Of a stretch of 64,000 nucleotides of DNA, positions 1-11,022 are shown in pieces. The notes under the pieces were generated by a model that saw only the letters and a program-made list of their open reading frames with translations, ran no database searches and had not been told where the DNA came from. Made by a program: the position numbers and the translations under genes. How positions within the stretch are numbered: the stretch's first letter is position 1; each line of letters starts with the position of its first letter. Source of the stretch: Odontocerum albicorne (lineage: Eukaryota; Arthropoda; Insecta; Trichoptera; Odontoceridae); contig OX463848.1 in assembly GCA_949825065.1 (NCBI GenBank), positions 45,472,197-45,536,196 of the forward strand, given 5' to 3'.

Positions 1-2127
1 TGTTACGTGAATAATAGACTAGGTGACTTCATGCTTGGCCACACCAAAGTGCTTCGCACAAATTCATTTGACATTTGGGGCGTGAGTCAACAAACGATGC
101 CACTCTCAAAACTAACCAATTTCATTACAACTTACCATCTTTATTTCCTTCCTGTGCAACTTCATTCCAAAGTGATTTTATTACAGGTACATTTTTGTAT
201 AATTTGCCCGATGGGTTCCATAAAGGCTCCCTTTTATACACAGCTGTTAAATTAAAACTTCCGCCATCTTGTAAAATTACTTGGTGACACAATAAAATTA
301 ACCAACACGTCTGTTCGCTAGGAGACTAGGTGGCTAATCGTCATGTAGCGTGGCGCGAAGCGTGCAGTGTGGCCATTGTGATAGTATGCGGTGCGTTGGT
401 TCGCTAGGATATATCGCCTAGCTCGCAGCGTAGCTCTAAGCACGAGGCCGAGGCCTGAGCGTTCCGCGAATTAAGTCCTCTTCAGTAACAACACATCTCT
501 GCAACACAGATCTACCATTTTGCATTCTTTATTCGGTCATATAGTTTTTGGCATTCCCAGTGCCTGTCAAGAAAATTTTAGGGTTTCCAGGACACAGGGG
601 ATGCTTCCATAGGTAAAGTCCATGCGCTGGAGCCTGATTTTCCTCTCTACTCCTTCACCCTCACAGCAGTACGTAGTTGTTCTAGAAGCTTAGCCTGGAT
701 GTGCATGGATATCAATCTAGTGGCTGGGCTGGTGGCTATGCAAAGGATGTCTGGGGTCATCAAATTGATTGGATTTTTCATCACTGATTCTAGTGTCTCT
801 CTTAATTTTTAGAAAAGCAATCCCGGCAAAGATGTGCACTATATTAAATGGTGCTGATTTAATGCAGCCTGTGATAACATGGTATATTTTATTCAGAGCT
901 TCTCTCACCTAACAAGGGTGGCTTGACTTACTCCAGACAGGACAGGCGTATTCACTTGTCGATTAACCTAAAACCAGGCTCGAAGTTTGAACGACAGATT
1001 ATTTAGTGCTTCAAAATGAAAATGTCATTTTTCTAAAAAGGTTGTTACGAGCAATATCTAATATTGCTGCAGTGAGCATTGTCCAATTAAGAGAAACACC
1101 AATAAATTTGGGTGTGGGGCAGAGTTCCAGCTTCGAATCATTCAAAATCATACTGAGCTCACGGCTTGTTTCTCGTTTGTGCACGGGGAAAGCGCAAACT
1201 TGTGTTTGGTTTTAGCTAATTCTTTTTGTAACAAATTTCTATCGATTTTACTGCCCTAGATACATTTGTTTAATCTGTTCAGTGTCATGTGCTGAAAGAG
1301 CGAGGTCGTCAAGTTTTGGTGAACGAGTATATGTAATACTACTGAGTTAGTCGATAATATAGTAACTAAAAAGAGTCGGACCAAGTACATTACTATAGTA
1401 CGAGGTTGTCCTTTTTTTGGTTTCGTGACTGATTAAAACGATATCAACATGAGCAATAAGTATTCAACATTTAGGTGTAATGGGCTAATATACAATACCA
1501 TCCCAGAAGACCTAAAGCCATGTCCTTCACGCGGTGCATTTGCTAGTGAACTGACTGCCGAGAATCAAAGTATTGCCACATAAACAATGAAATTACTTCT
1601 TCCAGGACAGCTTAAGGTTTGTGGATGGTCTTGTTGCCTCAGTCCTTCTGTGCAATAGTATAACCACAGCAGAGTTGCAGCCCAAGTTAGGTCTAAAGCG
1701 TGATCAGTCCTACTTATAATTATACGAGTACACAGCCGGTACAGCCAGCATTTTACAATTCTACGCCTTTATTTTGAAATTCAAACAATAATTCTCGAAT
1801 AATGATCCGTCACTTCTATTACTGCAATATTTTAAACTACAAGTGTTGGCTCTCCGTCATTTTGACGTGTTTCTGTCAGTAATTTCCATTATGTTCCTCA
1901 GTGTACAGCTTCAATGAAGTTATAAATAACAAACGGGGACAATAATTAGCAAAGCTTTCCCAGCAATATGAGGCCGTGGACGGGCCCAGCGGCAATGTTG
2001 ATGCATATTTAAACTCGAAGCAGAGCGACCCACCGCAATTAGAGGAAGTGCCACGGTGCACAGTGGACTGGATCGCTAATGTCAGATGGACAAAAATTTC
2101 AATTTACTGTAATAATATTTTTTTAAA
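1..2127. other. Unassigned non-coding DNA
   Basis: No open frame here resembles a known protein and no tandem or inverted structure stands out. A somewhat GC-richer patch lies at about 300-480. One TACGAGTA octamer sits at 1723-1730 (see findings). Confidence 0.5.
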
Positions 2128-2172
2128 TTCATCTTTTTTTTTATCGCGTCCTTCATGCTGAGTGTAGTGGTC
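2128..2172 (-). mobile_element. LINE-E C-terminal scrap
   Basis: Read on the minus strand this short piece gives EDHYTQHEGRD, which resembles KDHDAQHGTREEE at 60150-60200 (minus). Histidine/aspartate-rich ends like this are common at the C terminus of non-LTR retrotransposon reverse transcriptases. It is too short to classify. Confidence 0.3.
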
Positions 2173-2220
2173 CTCTGCTGCGTTTTATGTTAACCTTTCT
2201 TAATTAATTAATTCTACTGC

Positions 2221-2275
2221 ACTTTACACTATCCGAGTACCTTCCACTTTACACTATCCGAGTACCTTCCACTTA
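2221..2275. repeat. Two-copy 25-bp direct duplication
   Basis: The unit containing CTATCCGAGTACCTTCC occurs twice head to tail and a third copy begins. It looks like a recent local duplication. Confidence 0.8.
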
Positions 2276-2324
2276 TATTTGCACTATACTATATTTCCTC
2301 GAATTTTTTATGTTGGTTTTCCTT

Positions 2325-2465
2325 CGTTTACTCGTTCTCGTACATGGCCAAACCATCTCAGCGTGCTCTTCTCCATCTTACTCCACACATCACCTTTAAC
2401 CCTTCCTTCCCTGTGATGTGTAACTAGTACACATTGCTTCTAAACACTTTAATATCTCTATAAAT
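2325..2465 (-). mobile_element. LINE-C fragment
   Basis: The stretch around CATGGCCAAACCATCTCAG matches, on the minus strand, the LINE-C segment encoding the motif LRWFGHVER that is better preserved in other copies. It is heavily diverged and truncated at both ends. Confidence 0.5.
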
Positions 2466-3034
2466 ATAATAAATACTGGATTCAGATTTTAGGTATTCCT
2501 CCGTAATACATTTACGCATTGAATGAAAAAAAAAATATTAATAATAATTAGCACTTATCGGCCACATCAGATATATTTTGTGAAAATCGGGAATAAATTC
2601 ATCGATACAATCAAACGTGTGCCAGTGTGTGATGTAAGTATATTACTTCTAAAAAAACCGCTATGGGTGAGGAAGCGCCGCTATTCACGTCTCACTCTCA
2701 CTCTACTTCGGTATATGGGAATGCAAGAAATAGAATCTCAGTTTGCAGTTGTGTTTTTTCCTTCGAGGTATAACATATACAGTGTTAGTCCAGCTCAACT
2801 CTCAGTAGCTCTAGGGCATCCGTTTGAGGTGGTCTCTTTGCCCGTTTTGTGAACGTCGGTCGATGTTTTTTTTTTCATGTTTTCAGAAATTAAATTTAAA
2901 TTATAATCACTTTTGACTTCAAATTTAATTAATATTCTTATTTTACCGATTTTAAATCGCAAATTTTTACATGTGTATTAAATACATAGCACCGGAACGC
3001 GCGGATTTTTTTTTAGCACAGGAAGGGAAAGGTT
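2466..3034. other. Unassigned AT-rich DNA
   Basis: A 109-codon open frame (2523-2852, plus) has no recognisable motif or compositional sign of coding. Nothing else is visible. Confidence 0.4.
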
Positions 3035-3112
3035 TTAAGTTCACACTTATCCCTAATCACTCCATTCCGTATTCTATCATACATTGTTACCCCGTACAAA
3101 TTATAGTTTCCA
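3035..3112 (-). mobile_element. LINE-C fragment next to the 24-bp array
   Basis: The sequence around CCGTATTCTATCATACATTG is the reverse complement of the LINE-C segment encoding MYDRIRNEV. It runs directly into the 24-bp array, one of several cases where a tandem array borders or lies within LINE-C. Confidence 0.6.
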
Positions 3113-3458
3113 TATTTTGATTAGCATCTCTATAGATATTTTGATTAGTATCTCTGTAGATATTTTGATTAGCATCTCTATAGATATTTTGATTAGCATC
3201 TCTATAGATATTTTGATTAGCATCTCTATAGATATTTTGATAAGCATCTCTATAGATATTTTGATTAGTATCTCTGTAGATATTTTGATTAGCATCTCTA
3301 TAGATATTTTGATTAGCATCTCTATAGATATTTTGATTAGCATCTCTATAGATATTTTGATTAGCATCTCTATAGATATTTTGATTAGCATCTCTATAGA
3401 TATTTTGATTAGCATCTCTATAGATATTTTGATTAGCATCTCTATCTCTATAGATATT
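3113..3458. repeat. 24-bp tandem array, about 14 units
   Basis: The unit is approximately TATTTTGATTAGCATCTCTA plus TAGA, with a few variant units (TAGTATCTCTGTAGA). Because 24 is a multiple of three, long open frames run through it on both strands. They are by-products of the repeat, not genes. Confidence 0.95.
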
Positions 3459-3519
3459 TAAAACACTTTTACTAAAAGTTTTGGCTTCACCTTTTTGTAA
3501 CTCAGAATATTTAGCAATT

Positions 3520-3650
3520 AAGAAATAATGTTATTCCACAAATAGCATTAATCTCCGCTACACCTCGGTATTGGATATAACATACACGTGTAACGGGATT
3601 AATGTAATATGTGGAATGATAAAGTTATTCATCGTTAAATATTTTAAATA
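3520..3650. repeat. Diverged copy of a palindromic element
   Basis: The left part (CATTAATCTCCGCTACACC) and right part (ACGTGTAACGGGATTAATG) are inverted versions of one another. They match the arms of the much cleaner palindrome at 30528-30715 and the half copy at 17325-17405. A fold-back MITE is the simplest reading. Confidence 0.6.
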
Positions 3651-3699
3651 TTATTTATTTATTTAGACACTTAGTATATATATGTTTTTTTAGATAATA

Positions 3700-3851
3700 G
3701 TTATGACCGAAGTCATAGGTATCTTTATGCTATCGAACACTAGGCACAAAAAGTGACTGCGTCGTTCGAGGAGAGTCGCACAGCGTGGGGTTTGAACCGA
3801 CGACCTTCCGCACGGAAGTCCAGTCCGTTACCGCGCGACCATGCACCTCTA
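3700..3851 (-). mobile_element. SINE2, tRNA-derived
   Basis: On the minus strand an RNA polymerase III A-box-like TGGTCGCGCGGTAACGG (about 3825-3841) is followed by a B-box-like GGTTCAAACCCC (about 3787-3798), with tRNA-like spacing. A roughly 90-bp body ending near GACTTCGGTCATAAC follows. A second copy lies at 43722-43876. The head is not an intact tRNA, and the repeat with a shared tail argues for a SINE. Confidence 0.65.
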
Positions 3852-4090
3852 TAAAATAATACAAATATCGATTATATTACTTTATAGCAATTTTTTCCAA
3901 CTAACAAAACAAGAGCAACGTAAATTCGCGTCAATTGCTGGGTTAAAGGTTATAACTTTATTCCTAAAAGAATAAAAATACTTCAATATTCTAAAAGTAA
4001 AAAAATCAGATTTGTAAAGTATTTGCAAATATTACTAAAGAATGGACAATTAAAATAAAGATGGGAAAGGACAAATAATTTAAACAATGG

Positions 4091-4330
4091 AGAATATTGC
4101 CACTTCAGAGGAATATTGTCACTTCAGAGGAATATCGTCACTTAAGAGGAATATCGTCACTTCAGAGGAATATCGTCACTAAAGAGGAATATCGTCACTT
4201 CAGAGGAATATCGTCACTTCAGAGGAATATCGTCACTTAAGAGGAATATCGTCACTTAAGAGGAATATCGTCACTTAAGAGGAATATCGTCACTTCAGAG
4301 GAATATCGTCACTTAAGAGGATTATCATAT
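4091..4330. repeat. 19-bp tandem array, about 12 units
   Basis: The unit is CACTTCAGAGGAATATCGT, with a common variant CACTTAAGAGGAATATCGT. The two variants are mixed along the array. Confidence 0.95.
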
Positions 4331-4767
4331 TTTTTAAGTTCCTTTTTAAAGTATGCCAATTAGGGTGAGTTTCATGGCAATAAAGACCGACGTGATGAAT
4401 GAGTATCGATGAAGTGTAACTTTTGGATAGATGCGAACTGGATTTTATTTACGCGAGTATTCAATAAGTACATATAATACTCGTATATTCATATCTTGAA
4501 TCTTAAAAAGGACGTTTGTGTCACTTTGTGATTTCGTGTTTATTAATTTATAATAAAATAATTCAAACGCTTATTTTTTATTTTTTATTCACCAAAAAAC
4601 GTGTTTTATATAGTATATTGTATTAGAGCTAAATGAACTGTCCGACCAACTAGTCTTTGTTGCAGCCGCTCTTGAGATTTGTCAACTCATTAAATAATAT
4701 ATTTGAACAATTTCATTGAAACACGTATTAAATTTAAGCTGTCGAAATGTTATGGGAATATCAAAAT
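4331..4767. other. Unassigned AT-rich spacer
   Basis: This stretch lies between the 19-bp and 68-bp arrays. It holds one TACTCGTA octamer at 4478-4485 and nothing else I can support. Confidence 0.4.
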
Positions 4768-7003
4768 GATTGTTTTTGAGTAAACAATTGAATGACTTTT
4801 GTCCCTGTATCGAGTATGAAGTGTTCCACGATGTGATTGTTTTTGAGTTAAACAAATTAATGACTTTTGTCCCTGTATCGAGTATGAAGTGTTCCACGAT
4901 GTGATTGTTTTTGAGTTAAACAAATTAATGGCTTTTGTCCCTGTATCGAGTATGAAGTGTTCCACAATGTGATTGTTTTTGAGTTAAACAAATTAATGAC
5001 TTTTGTCCCTGTATCGCGTATGAAGTGTTCCACAATGTGATTGTTTTTGAGTTCAACAAATGAATGACTTTTGTCCCTGTATCGAGTATGAAGTGTTCCA
5101 CGATGTGATTGTTTTTAAGTTAAACAAATTAATGGCTTTTGTCCCTGTATCGAGTATGAAGTGTTCCACGATGTGATTGTTTTTGAGTTAAACAAATTAA
5201 CGACTTTTGTCCCTGTATCGAGTATGAAGTGTTCGACGATGTGATTGTTTTTGAGTAAACAATTGAATGACTTTTGTCCCTGTATCGAGTATGAAGTGTT
5301 CCACGATGTGATTGTTTTTGAGTTAAACAAATTAATGACTTTTGTCCCTGTATCGAGTATGAAGTGTTCCACGATGTGATTGTTTTTGAGTAAACAATTG
5401 AATGACTTTTGTCCCTGTATCGAGTATGAAGTGTTCCACGATGTGATTGTTTTTGAGTTAAACAAATTAATGACTTTTGTCCCTGTATCGAGTATGAAGT
5501 GTTCCACGATGTGATTGTTTTTGAGTTAAACAAATTAACGACTTTTGTCCCTGTATCGCGTATGAAGTGTTCCACAATGTGATTGTTTTTGAGTTCAACA
5601 AATGAATGACTTTTGTCCCTGTATCGAGTATGAAGTGTTCCACGATGTGATTGTTTTTGAGTTAAACAAATTAATGGCTTTTGTCCCTGTATCGAGTATG
5701 AAGTGTTCCACAATGTGATTGTTTTTGAGTTAAACAAATTAATGACTTTTGTCCCTGTATCGCGTATGAAGTGTTCCACGATGTGATTGTTTTTGAGTTA
5801 AACAAATTAATGACTTTTGTCCCTGTATCGAGTATGAAGTGTTCCACGATGTGATTGTTTTTGAGTTAAACAAATTAACGACTTTTGTCCCTGTATCGAG
5901 TATGAAGTGTTCCACGATGTGATTGTTTTTGAGTAAACAATTGAATGACTTTTGTCCCTGTATCGAGTATGAAGTGTTCCACGATGTGATTGTTTTTGAG
6001 TTAAACAAATTAATGACTTTTGTCCCTGTATCGAGTATGAAGTGTTCCACGATGTGATTGTTTTTGAGTTAAACAAATTAATGGCTTTTGTCCCTGTATC
6101 GAGTATGAAGTGTTCCACAATGTGATTGTTTTTGAGTTAAACAAATTAATGACTTTTGTCCCTGTATCGCGTATGAAGTGTTCCACAATGTGATTGTTTT
6201 TGAGTTCAACAAATGAATGACTTTTGTCCCTGTATCGAGTATGAAGTGTTCCACGATGTGATTGTTTTTGAGTTAAACAAATTAATGGCTTTTGTCCCTG
6301 TATCGAGTATGAAGTGTTCCACGATGTGATTGTTTTTGAGTTAAACAAATTAACGACTTTTGTCCCTGTATCGAGTATGAAGTGTTCGACGATGTGATTG
6401 TTTTTGAGTAAACAATTGAATGACTTTTGTCCCTGTATCGAGTATGAAGTGTTCCACGATGTGATTGTTTTTGAGTTAAACAAATTAATGACTTTTGTCC
6501 CTGTATCGAGTATGAAGTGTTCCACGATGTGATTGTTTTTGAGTTAAACAAATTAATGACTTTTGTCCCTGTATCGAGTATGAAGTGTTCCACGATGTGA
6601 TTGTTTTTGAGTTAAACAAATTAATGACTTTTGTCCCTGTATCGAGTATGAAGTGTTCCACGATGTGATTGTTTTTGAGTAAACAATTGAATGACTTTTG
6701 TCCCTGTATCGAGTATGAAGTGTTCCACGATGTGATTGTTTTTGAGTTAAACAAATTAATGACTTTTGTCCCTGTATCGAGTATGAAGTGTTCCACGATG
6801 TGATTGTTTTTGAGTTAAACAAATTAACGACTTTTGTCCCTGTATCGAGTATGAAGTGTTCCACGATGTGATTGTTTTTGAGTTAAACAAATTAATGGCT
6901 TTTGTCCCTGTATCGAGTATGAAGTGTTCCACAATGTGATTGTTTTTGAGTTAAACAAATTAATGACTTTTGTCCCTGTATCGAGTATGAAGTGTTCCAC
7001 AGT
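4768..7003. repeat. 68-bp satellite, about 33 units
   Basis: The unit contains GATTGTTTTTGAGTTAAACA, then TTTTGTCCCTGTATCGAG and TGAAGTGTTCCACGATGT. A shorter 67-bp variant (GAGTAAACAATTGAATGAC) and a variant with GCGTATGAAG...GAGTTCAACAAATG recur in blocks, so multi-unit segments were amplified together. The minus strand lacks stops in all frames over long stretches, which gives a spurious frame of up to 216 codons (5129-5779). Confidence 0.97.
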
Positions 7004-7284
7004 CTAAATGAGCTACACGATGAACGTCCAAATACAGATTCATTTTGTATAATGCGCGTTGCACGCTGCACGCAGCATTGCACTGAAGTTCACTTCAGTA
7101 CGAGGTAGCGGGAGCGGCCGGCCTTGTGCGCCTAATTGTCACATTGAACTTGGCGAGACACGCACAATCAACTTTGACTCATCCTTATTTTATGACGGAC
7201 CCTTCATTGCAAATCAACAGGCACTTTGGATAAACGATGTATTATTTTTATTTTAGTCTTCAACAGTATTTAAGTACCATCTTT
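7004..7284. other. Unassigned DNA after the satellite
   Basis: Single-copy-looking sequence with a GC-richer part at 7080-7130. No coding motif was recognised. Confidence 0.35.
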
Positions 7285-7425
7285 GACGTATGAGAGTGAA
7301 ACGTGGACGTGGAAAAAACTGAAAGGAGCCGAATGAACATCAAAGTTGGCACCAAAATACTACTGTGGACCATTATATTAGTAAATAACATTAAGACCGT
7401 TAAACACGCAAAATATAGTTGACAG
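7285..7425. mobile_element. LINE-C scraps in opposite orientations
   Basis: At 7288-7330 the plus strand encodes SETWTWKKLKGAE, the LINE-C thumb motif. From about 7340 (CAAAGTTGGCACCAAAATAC) the same family continues as an antisense piece resembling 56155-56200. A rearranged relic is likely. Confidence 0.5.
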
Positions 7426-7457
7426 AATGTGGAGATTTCGGCTTTCTCTTATTTTAA

Positions 7458-8386
7458 GGGGGTATTATACTCTATAAATTTGAAAAAATAGTTTTTTTGC
7501 ATATTCTTAAAGTTTCTCAAAAGAAAATATAAAAAATTCTCAATATTTACGAAGTTATAGCTATAAATGAGGCAGCAATTACGCCGCACCGTATGGGCAC
7601 GTTGGACGCAGAGCGTTTGATCACATTGTGAACCAGGCAATCTCCATGGATCTTCCTCGAATAACAACCAGAGGAAGACCAAATAATTCATGGCTGGTGC
7701 AAAAAGATAACCTGATGCAGAGGCACGGCCTGGGGTACGTAGTCCGGGACAGAAGAGCATATAACCTGAGGACGAGCAGAGCTGACCTCAACAGTCTTCG
7801 CAGACAGTGAGTTGGGATGGAGCCAGGGAGAAGAGCAATTACGCCGCACCGGAATGACTCGGACAATAATCTCAAAACTTGAAACGCGTTTTTCTCGAAA
7901 CTACTTTTTTCGACCTGGTCGACATAAAATCTCAAGTTATATTTAACCGATTGCCTTGAAATTTGGTATAAAACTTTGATAAATGTTTTTATATCGTTCC
8001 TACCTTGTAAAATTCAAAACAATTTAATTTTTTTTTTATATTTGAAAAAAGGGTAAAAAAATCAGATAACTGCCATTTTACGGTTTTTAATTTTTTTTTC
8101 TTTGGTGCAAACTATAAGGACATTAATTTTTATCAAGAAACTGTGTATGATTTTTACTTCAAATTTTTGAAAGGATTCCAATCATGTCGACCAGTTTACC
8201 CTCGTTTTTTTACAAGATATGACAGCTGATAACATCTTGAATTTAAATTTTTTTTTCCAAAAATTTTTGCATACATTCTCAAATCATCAATAAACAAATT
8301 GAAAAAAAATGTATTGGAAAAATATTTTTATTTAGTCTGAAAAAAAAACGCCCGAAATTCACACCGAGTATGTTTAGAACACTCCC
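7458..8386. mobile_element. piggyBac-like non-autonomous element, copy 1
   Basis: The element is bounded by TTAA on both sides (7454-7457 and 8387-8390). Its ends are GGGGGTATT and the complement of GGGAGTGTT, the TTAA-GGG arrangement seen in piggyBac-type transposons. No transposase is present. The body (7852-8386) matches the copy at 18741-19358. The LINE insertion at 7592-7833 interrupts it. Assignment rests on the target site and ends only. Confidence 0.6.
7592..7833 (+). pseudogene. LINE-D reverse-transcriptase C-terminal fragment inserted in the piggyBac-like element
   Basis: The plus strand is open from 7628 to 7810 and encodes ISMDLPRITTRGRPNNSWLV followed by YVVRDRRAYNLRTSRADLN. This order (a GRP-x-x-SWL motif, then a D-R-x-x-Y...ADLN block) is typical of the extreme C terminus of non-LTR retrotransposon proteins. 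The piece is flanked by perfect 18-bp direct repeats, AGCAATTACGCCGCACCG, at 7574-7591 and 7834-7851. These look like the target-site duplication of a severely 5'-truncated insertion. The second piggyBac-like copy lacks the insert. No poly(A) tail or other 3' simple repeat is seen at the right junction. Confidence 0.6.
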
Positions 8387-8392
8387 TTAAAC

Positions 8393-9270
8393 CAGGGATT
8401 TCCGAACTTTTTATCCTAAGGGCCACACTGACTCCTCCACTAAGTCCCAATGGCCAAGACCTAGCTATACTTGAGAAAATGTAGCATGGTTCCTGTGACA
8501 GTTCACAAATTTGCCCCAATACAACCTTATAACGACGTTCAGTAATTTTAATTATTTTATCAACTTTAATATAAGCCTCGATTCTAATAAATATAAAATT
8601 CTTTAGATAAATACATTACATGAAACTAAAAATAATGACAAATTAATACATCTTGTTACAAATTAGCAAAAATGTGGCAGTTTGTTAAAATCAAATAATA
8701 TTTGGTGACGTTTGTCAAAAGTCACTACGTTAGTCTGCATTGGCTAGGGATGGGGTATACGATAATTGGATTTTCGATTTTTTTTAAACCTAAAATTAAA
8801 TGTTCGTAATTAGTATTAATTCGTAGTGGATCTTGGCCTATTTAAAGATAGATACAAATCATACAATACATTAGAAAGTCAGTATAATCAAAATTAGGAA
8901 TTAAAACGTCAGTTTGGAGAAAAACCATTTTTCGATTTATTAAAAAACGATTCAATTTGTAAAAAAAAAAATGATTTTACCTCATCTTTTTGAGACATGA
9001 CATTTCAAATGTCACAGGGACCATGCTACATTTTCTCAAGTATTGCTTATCATACCAACATACTGTAGTTTTGAATTACGCGCAAATTTTCGTAAATAAA
9101 AACAAATGATTATTATTTTGTATGATTTACTAACATTGTAAATTTTACAATTTAATCAAAATAAACTATGACGTGCCAGATACTGGGCATATCCGGCCCG
9201 CTACCGCGGGCCGGGATGGTGGTGCTCGCGGGCCGGTGTTGGCCCGCGAGCCGTAGTTTGGAGACCCCTA
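8393..9270. mobile_element. Non-autonomous hAT element
   Basis: The ends are CAGGGATTTCCGAAC and, inverted at the right, TAGGGGTCTCCAAAC. Exact 8-bp duplications CCTTAAAC lie at 8385-8392 and 9271-9278, as expected for hAT. The right subterminal region (9180-9260) is GC-rich with repeated GGCCCGC blocks. No transposase remains. The left duplication overlaps the TTAA and terminal CC of the neighbouring piggyBac-like element, so the hAT entered exactly at that junction. Confidence 0.8.
8470..9040. mobile_element. TA-flanked MITE nested in the hAT
   Basis: Inverted ends of about 32 bp (CTTGAGAAAATGTAGCATGG, continuing CCTGTGACA) are flanked by TA on both sides. That fits a Tc1/mariner-type MITE. 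The interior (about 8575-8722) resembles 23930-24085 inside the Helitron, so one has captured or received sequence from the other. Confidence 0.65.
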
Positions 9271-9278
9271 CCTTAAAC

Positions 9279-9771
9279 CATCGGAGTCTTTTCCGAAACT
9301 CTGACACTTGGCTATATATACTATTTGAGATTTAATATTTATCGGTTAAAAACACCTAAGAGTCTCTTTAGCATATCGAACACTCCTTTATTGCAGAAAA
9401 ATGTGAATTTTATTGTCACTATTGACTTGGAACAGTTATTGAAACAAACAAAGTATGAATTTAACAGCCTACTCCTATAATAACCAAGCATCTTGGACAG
9501 AATTTTATCGCATGTTATTAAAAATATACTTAGCGGTTTGTGGAACTAATTTTACAATTAAACTAAAGACAAACAGTGACCGCAATATAACCAGAATATG
9601 CACATATTCATGCAACGATCTAAAGCGCTGGGCTGTGCCGAGGAAATTAGAAGCCCCGCGAGTTTTAAAATAAAAATCTTCCGCTATCAGAATAACGTAC
9701 AAAGATGAGGTTACTTCTTTTAATACTGCAATGATTTAAATTTTCTCGAACTATTGTAAGACGGGTTTGAT
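9279..9771. other. Unassigned DNA
   Basis: Overlapping short open frames on both strands at 9455-9702 carry no recognisable motif. No repeat structure is visible. Confidence 0.35.
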
Positions 9772-9890
9772 GGTCTTCGTAACCTAGTTGGTTACCCGTA
9801 GGTTGTGGATTCGATTCCCGTTGTTACCCACAGTTTTTAAAAAGGGTTCTAGTTTGTTTTTTTACTCGAGGACTGTTTGAATATGTTTTG
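9772..9890 (+). mobile_element. SINE1, 5' part
   Basis: The tRNA-like head has an A-box-like AACCTAGTTGGTTA (9781-9794) and a B-box GATTCGATTCC (9808-9818). The SINE1 body segment AAAAAGGGTTCTAGT follows. The 3' tail is missing. Confidence 0.65.
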
Positions 9891-9954
9891 TTTTATAATT
9901 TATGTGTTCAAGTTTTGTAGGCTGTAAAGCATGCCACTTCTATTGGAAGGAGTA

Positions 9955-10045
9955 TATCTCATTGGGAGGATGTTATGTTATAGAAGGCTATTATGTTATA
10001 GTCTGCTGTAGGATGTTATGTTTTAGGATGTTATGTTATAGTCTG
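9955..10045. repeat. Degenerate GGATGTTATGTTATAG repeats
   Basis: Four to five imperfect short repeats of GATGTTATGTTATAG occur just before the 32-bp array. Confidence 0.55.
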
Positions 10046-10093
10046 TTGATAGAAGCCGGTAGGAGGACTGTCGGACCTTTAAAGGATATTAAA

Positions 10094-10258
10094 AAGGTGG
10101 ACACTTCTATCTGGCACATACAGCAAAGGTGTCCACCTTCTATCTGTCACATACAGCAAAATTGGACACTTCTATCTGGCACATACAGCAAAGTTGGACA
10201 CTTCTATCTGGCACATACAGCAAAGTTGGACACTTTTATCTGGCACATACAGCAAAGA
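10094..10258. repeat. 32-bp tandem array, 5 units
   Basis: The unit is GGACACTTCTATCTGGCACA plus TACAGCAAAGTT. The second unit differs most (GTCCACCTTCTATCTGTC). Two overlapping open frames pass through it and are not considered genes. Confidence 0.95.
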
Positions 10259-11022
10259 GTTATAGTATTCTAGTATTCCAAGCAGCACAAGTAAAATATT
10301 TGAAGTCTTAAAACTAAATTGTTTTTTATACATAAACTCCTTCAGCGCTATACAGAGCTGTAAAGCTATATGGTTATCTTGTAGTGTTAATTCAAGATAC
10401 TCTGACCAACTGAAAGTTTGTTCTTTATCGTACGCAACACATGTCTCTTATATCAATCGCTGGTTCCTTTAAAACGGGCAGAATGTCGAGGTAACAATTC
10501 CAAGATTCTGAATGCTAAAAAGTGCGTTGAATTTTATGTTTATTAACATATTGTTTCTCAACCTTTTCAGCTTTACGATTCACCAAAGGAAAAAGAATAT
10601 TAAATCAATACTTTTCGATCTCTTGCACAAATTTCTTATTTACATAGATCCACGTGTGGACAAACTTTTGACGTTGATTAATTTATTTTGTCACACTTAT
10701 TTTGATAATCTGTAGAACTAGCTTAGTTACCTTTCATTTCTAAGTTTGATTATGATAATATTACTTTCGTTACCAACTATACACAATCTCGAGCTATGTA
10801 ATATAATACAGAGGTAACATTAGAGTAAATAACTCATAACAATGACTAGAACTTTGGACATTAATTTTATAAAATAAACGCGTTCGTTTTTTTTCATTTT
10901 GTACTCTTAATTTATTTTATTTACGTATCGACCTACATGTTGAGAATAGACGCCTTAACAGTTGAACTTGTTGACGAATAAATCAATTTAGAAATATACG
11001 TTTTCGGTGAAACATCAACATT
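10259..11022. other. Unassigned AT-rich DNA; possible 3' untranslated region of the minus-strand exon
   Basis: Downstream of the candidate exon on the minus strand, an AATAAA-type signal occurs near 10900-10912. It could serve as a poly(A) signal. The rest shows no coding or repeat signal. Confidence 0.3.

Noticed and set aside
3084..3461. 125-codon open frame and its antisense partner
   Set aside because: Both are created by the 24-bp repeat, whose length is a multiple of three.
4091..4330. CRISPR-like regular repeats (also in other arrays)
   Set aside because: Units are contiguous without variable spacers, and the sequence is eukaryotic. They are plain tandem arrays.
5129..5779. 216-codon minus-strand open frame and similar frames to 6864
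   Set aside because: They arise because the 68-bp satellite lacks minus-strand stops; different frames of one unit follow each other.
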